Shown: positions 33,024 through 33,891 of the stretch, one piece after another
Layout: every line of letters starts with the position of its first letter
Numbering within the stretch: position 1 is the stretch's first letter
NCBI GenBank assembly: GCA_034437535.1
Contig: DAOTTZ010000138.1
Location: forward strand, 1-33,891
Direction of reading: 5' to 3'
Length of the DNA stretch: 33,891 bases
DNA from: J038 sp034437535
GTDB lineage: Bacteria; Chloroflexota; Anaerolineae; Aggregatilineales; Phototrophicaceae
Made by a program: the position numbers and the translations under genes
The notes under the pieces: generated by a model
Seen by the model: the letters and a program-made list of their open reading frames with translations, nothing else
The model's database searches: none
What the model was told of the DNA's origin: nothing

Positions 33024-33785
33024 TTGGTCAAAAAATTAGGCGTAATCCTATTACTTGTTGTTGTCGCACTGGGTTCATCTGCACAGAGCCAGACCGTTTG
33101 GGATTTTGTGCGGGAGCTAAACCAGGCGCGAGTGATGCAAGGAACTGAGGCATTAGCCCTCAATGCAGATCTGTCTCGTGCGGCCCAGCGGCATAGTAAT
33201 GACATGGCCGGTGCCGATCAACTATCACATACTGGCACCGATGGCTCTGAATTCTGGGATCGTGTTCAGGCGGCGGGGTATCCGCTCAACGAAGGGGCGG
33301 AAAATGTCTTGTACCGGTTCGATGCTGACGGTGTAGGGGCTTATCAACAATGGCGTGATAGTCCGCCACATCGTGCCAATATGATGAGTCCGGCTTATCA
33401 GGAGGTAGGGCTGGCATACGCTCAATCATCCAGTGGTCGATTTTACTTTACATTGGTGCTGGCCTCGCGGGAAAATTACATACCGCCGACATCCACCCGC
33501 ACACCAACTATAACGGCTCGACCATCGATTTCAGCCAGCCCAGAACCGATCCAAACGGTTATCATGCCTACACAGACCTTTACCCCCCGTAGTCCAGCGA
33601 CTTTCACATCGATTCCATCGGACACATTCCGGCCTGATCCAGCGGGGTCAAGCGTGCAGGTTCCGCGTGCTACATGGACGCCAATGCCCATCATGCCGAC
33701 TCGTCGCCCGACCTGGACGCCCCAACCATCTCCGACAGTTACATCTGGCCCGCCCGATGAAATCGCGCTGTTTTATGATGACTAA
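33024..33785 (+). CDS. Secreted CAP-domain (SCP/PR1-like) protein with Thr/Pro-rich tail
   Basis: A 253-aa exported protein. TTG 33024 is used as start, with GAGG 8 nt upstream, and leads into the signal peptide KKLGVILLLVVVALGSSAQS. The CAP domain spans about residues 25-150: RAAQRHSNDMA, LSHTGTDGSEFWDRV, GAENV, and WRDSPPHRANMMSPAYQEVG, which hold the conserved His and Glu positions. The last 100 residues are low in complexity, rich in Thr, Pro and Ser, with TWTP repeats, probably an extended wall-spanning or glycosylated stalk. It ends in an acidic cap (DEIALFYDD). Function of bacterial CAP proteins is mostly unknown; a surface role is inferred. Confidence 0.87.
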   Translation: MVKKLGVILLLVVVALGSSAQSQTVWDFVRELNQARVMQGTEALALNADLSRAAQRHSNDMAGADQLSHTGTDGSEFWDRVQAAGYPLNEGAENVLYRFDADGVGAYQQWRDSPPHRANMMSPAYQEVGLAYAQSSSGRFYFTLVLASRENYIPPTSTRTPTITARPSISASPEPIQTVIMPTQTFTPRSPATFTSIPSDTFRPDPAGSSVQVPRATWTPMPIMPTRRPTWTPQPSPTVTSGPPDEIALFYDD

Positions 33786-33798
33786 AGTTATGCAGTTT

Positions 33799-33891
33799 TT
33801 AGGCGGCAAGGCGCTCATAAATATCATCAAGTTCAAGCCCCTGTTGAGCTAATGAGAAAACAAGGGCAATAGTTGAGCGTTGTGCCAAACG
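33799..33891 (-). CDS. C-terminal fragment of a gene cut by the window edge
   Basis: The minus-strand frame entering at 33891 reads 30 residues, starting RLAQRSTIALVFSLAQQGLE and ending YERLAA, then a TAA stop at 33799-33801. It is open throughout and looks like the amphipathic helical end of a soluble protein. Too little is visible to name a family. It converges on the CAP gene with 13 nt between the stops. Confidence 0.5.
   Translation of the reverse strand, partial: RLAQRSTIALVFSLAQQGLELDDIYERLAA

Noticed and set aside
33480..33760. Tandem repeat array in the 3' part of the CAP gene
   Set aside because: The similarity is low-complexity coding for Thr/Pro-rich protein with TWTP units; the DNA is not a regular tandem repeat.

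Overview
The window looks like a chromosomal segment of a free-living bacterium, most plausibly a member of the Chloroflexota (Anaerolineae-like). That placement is inferred from overall character: roughly 50-55% GC, secreted proteins with SH3, SGNH or CAP domains and Thr/Pro-rich tails, a 300-residue 6-phosphogluconate dehydrogenase, and tight gene packing. No 16S or other phylogenetic marker is present. No prophage, CRISPR array or complete insertion sequence is visible, and no gap between genes exceeds 300 bases.

Layout. 1-335: a tRNA-Asp(GUC) on the minus strand with its own promoter and terminator. 335-4377: a sugar/glycerol-phosphate type ABC importer (binding protein, hairpin terminator, two permeases, no ATPase). 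4379-5665 (minus): an APC-type amino acid permease. 5809-11007: a compact operon encoding the whole oxidative pentose phosphate branch (gnd, zwf, pgl), followed by a TVP38/DedA-type membrane protein and a mercuric-reductase-like flavoprotein. 11166-14862: an asymmetric heterodimeric ABC exporter. 14871-15953 (minus): a short-chain polyprenyl diphosphate synthase.

16117-22181 is a cell-surface module: a secreted SH3-SGNH hydrolase, an acyl carrier protein divergent from an MBOAT acyltransferase, a membrane-anchored SGNH-like protein, and a large polytopic membrane protein running convergently. It resembles Dlt- and alginate-type O-acylation systems but has no local carrier-protein ligase. 22234-23358 (minus): a LON-domain protein and a VOC protein. 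23425-24840: a GT4 glycosyltransferase with an extra C-terminal segment.

24907-26773: an iron-sulfur (PhrB/FeS-BCP type) photolyase whose gene overlaps a plant-type [2Fe-2S] ferredoxin gene, a candidate enzyme/electron-donor pair. 26765-30097 (minus): an alpha/beta-hydrolase/AMP-ligase fusion followed by a patatin phospholipase, a candidate lipid deacylation/activation operon. 30249-32715: a BioF2/FemAB-type GNAT protein and an MshA-like GT4.

The MshA-like gene appears to have been altered by an 88-bp MITE-like insertion flanked by CTAG duplications. Removing the element restores a nearby stop codon. The window ends with a small unknown protein, a secreted CAP-domain protein and the 3' end of a minus-strand gene cut by the window edge.

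The strongest leads are the photolyase-ferredoxin pair, the MITE-like insertion, the ACP-MBOAT-SGNH surface module and the hydrolase/ligase-patatin pair. None is a proven new system. All functional statements are from reading the sequence; no database search was run.
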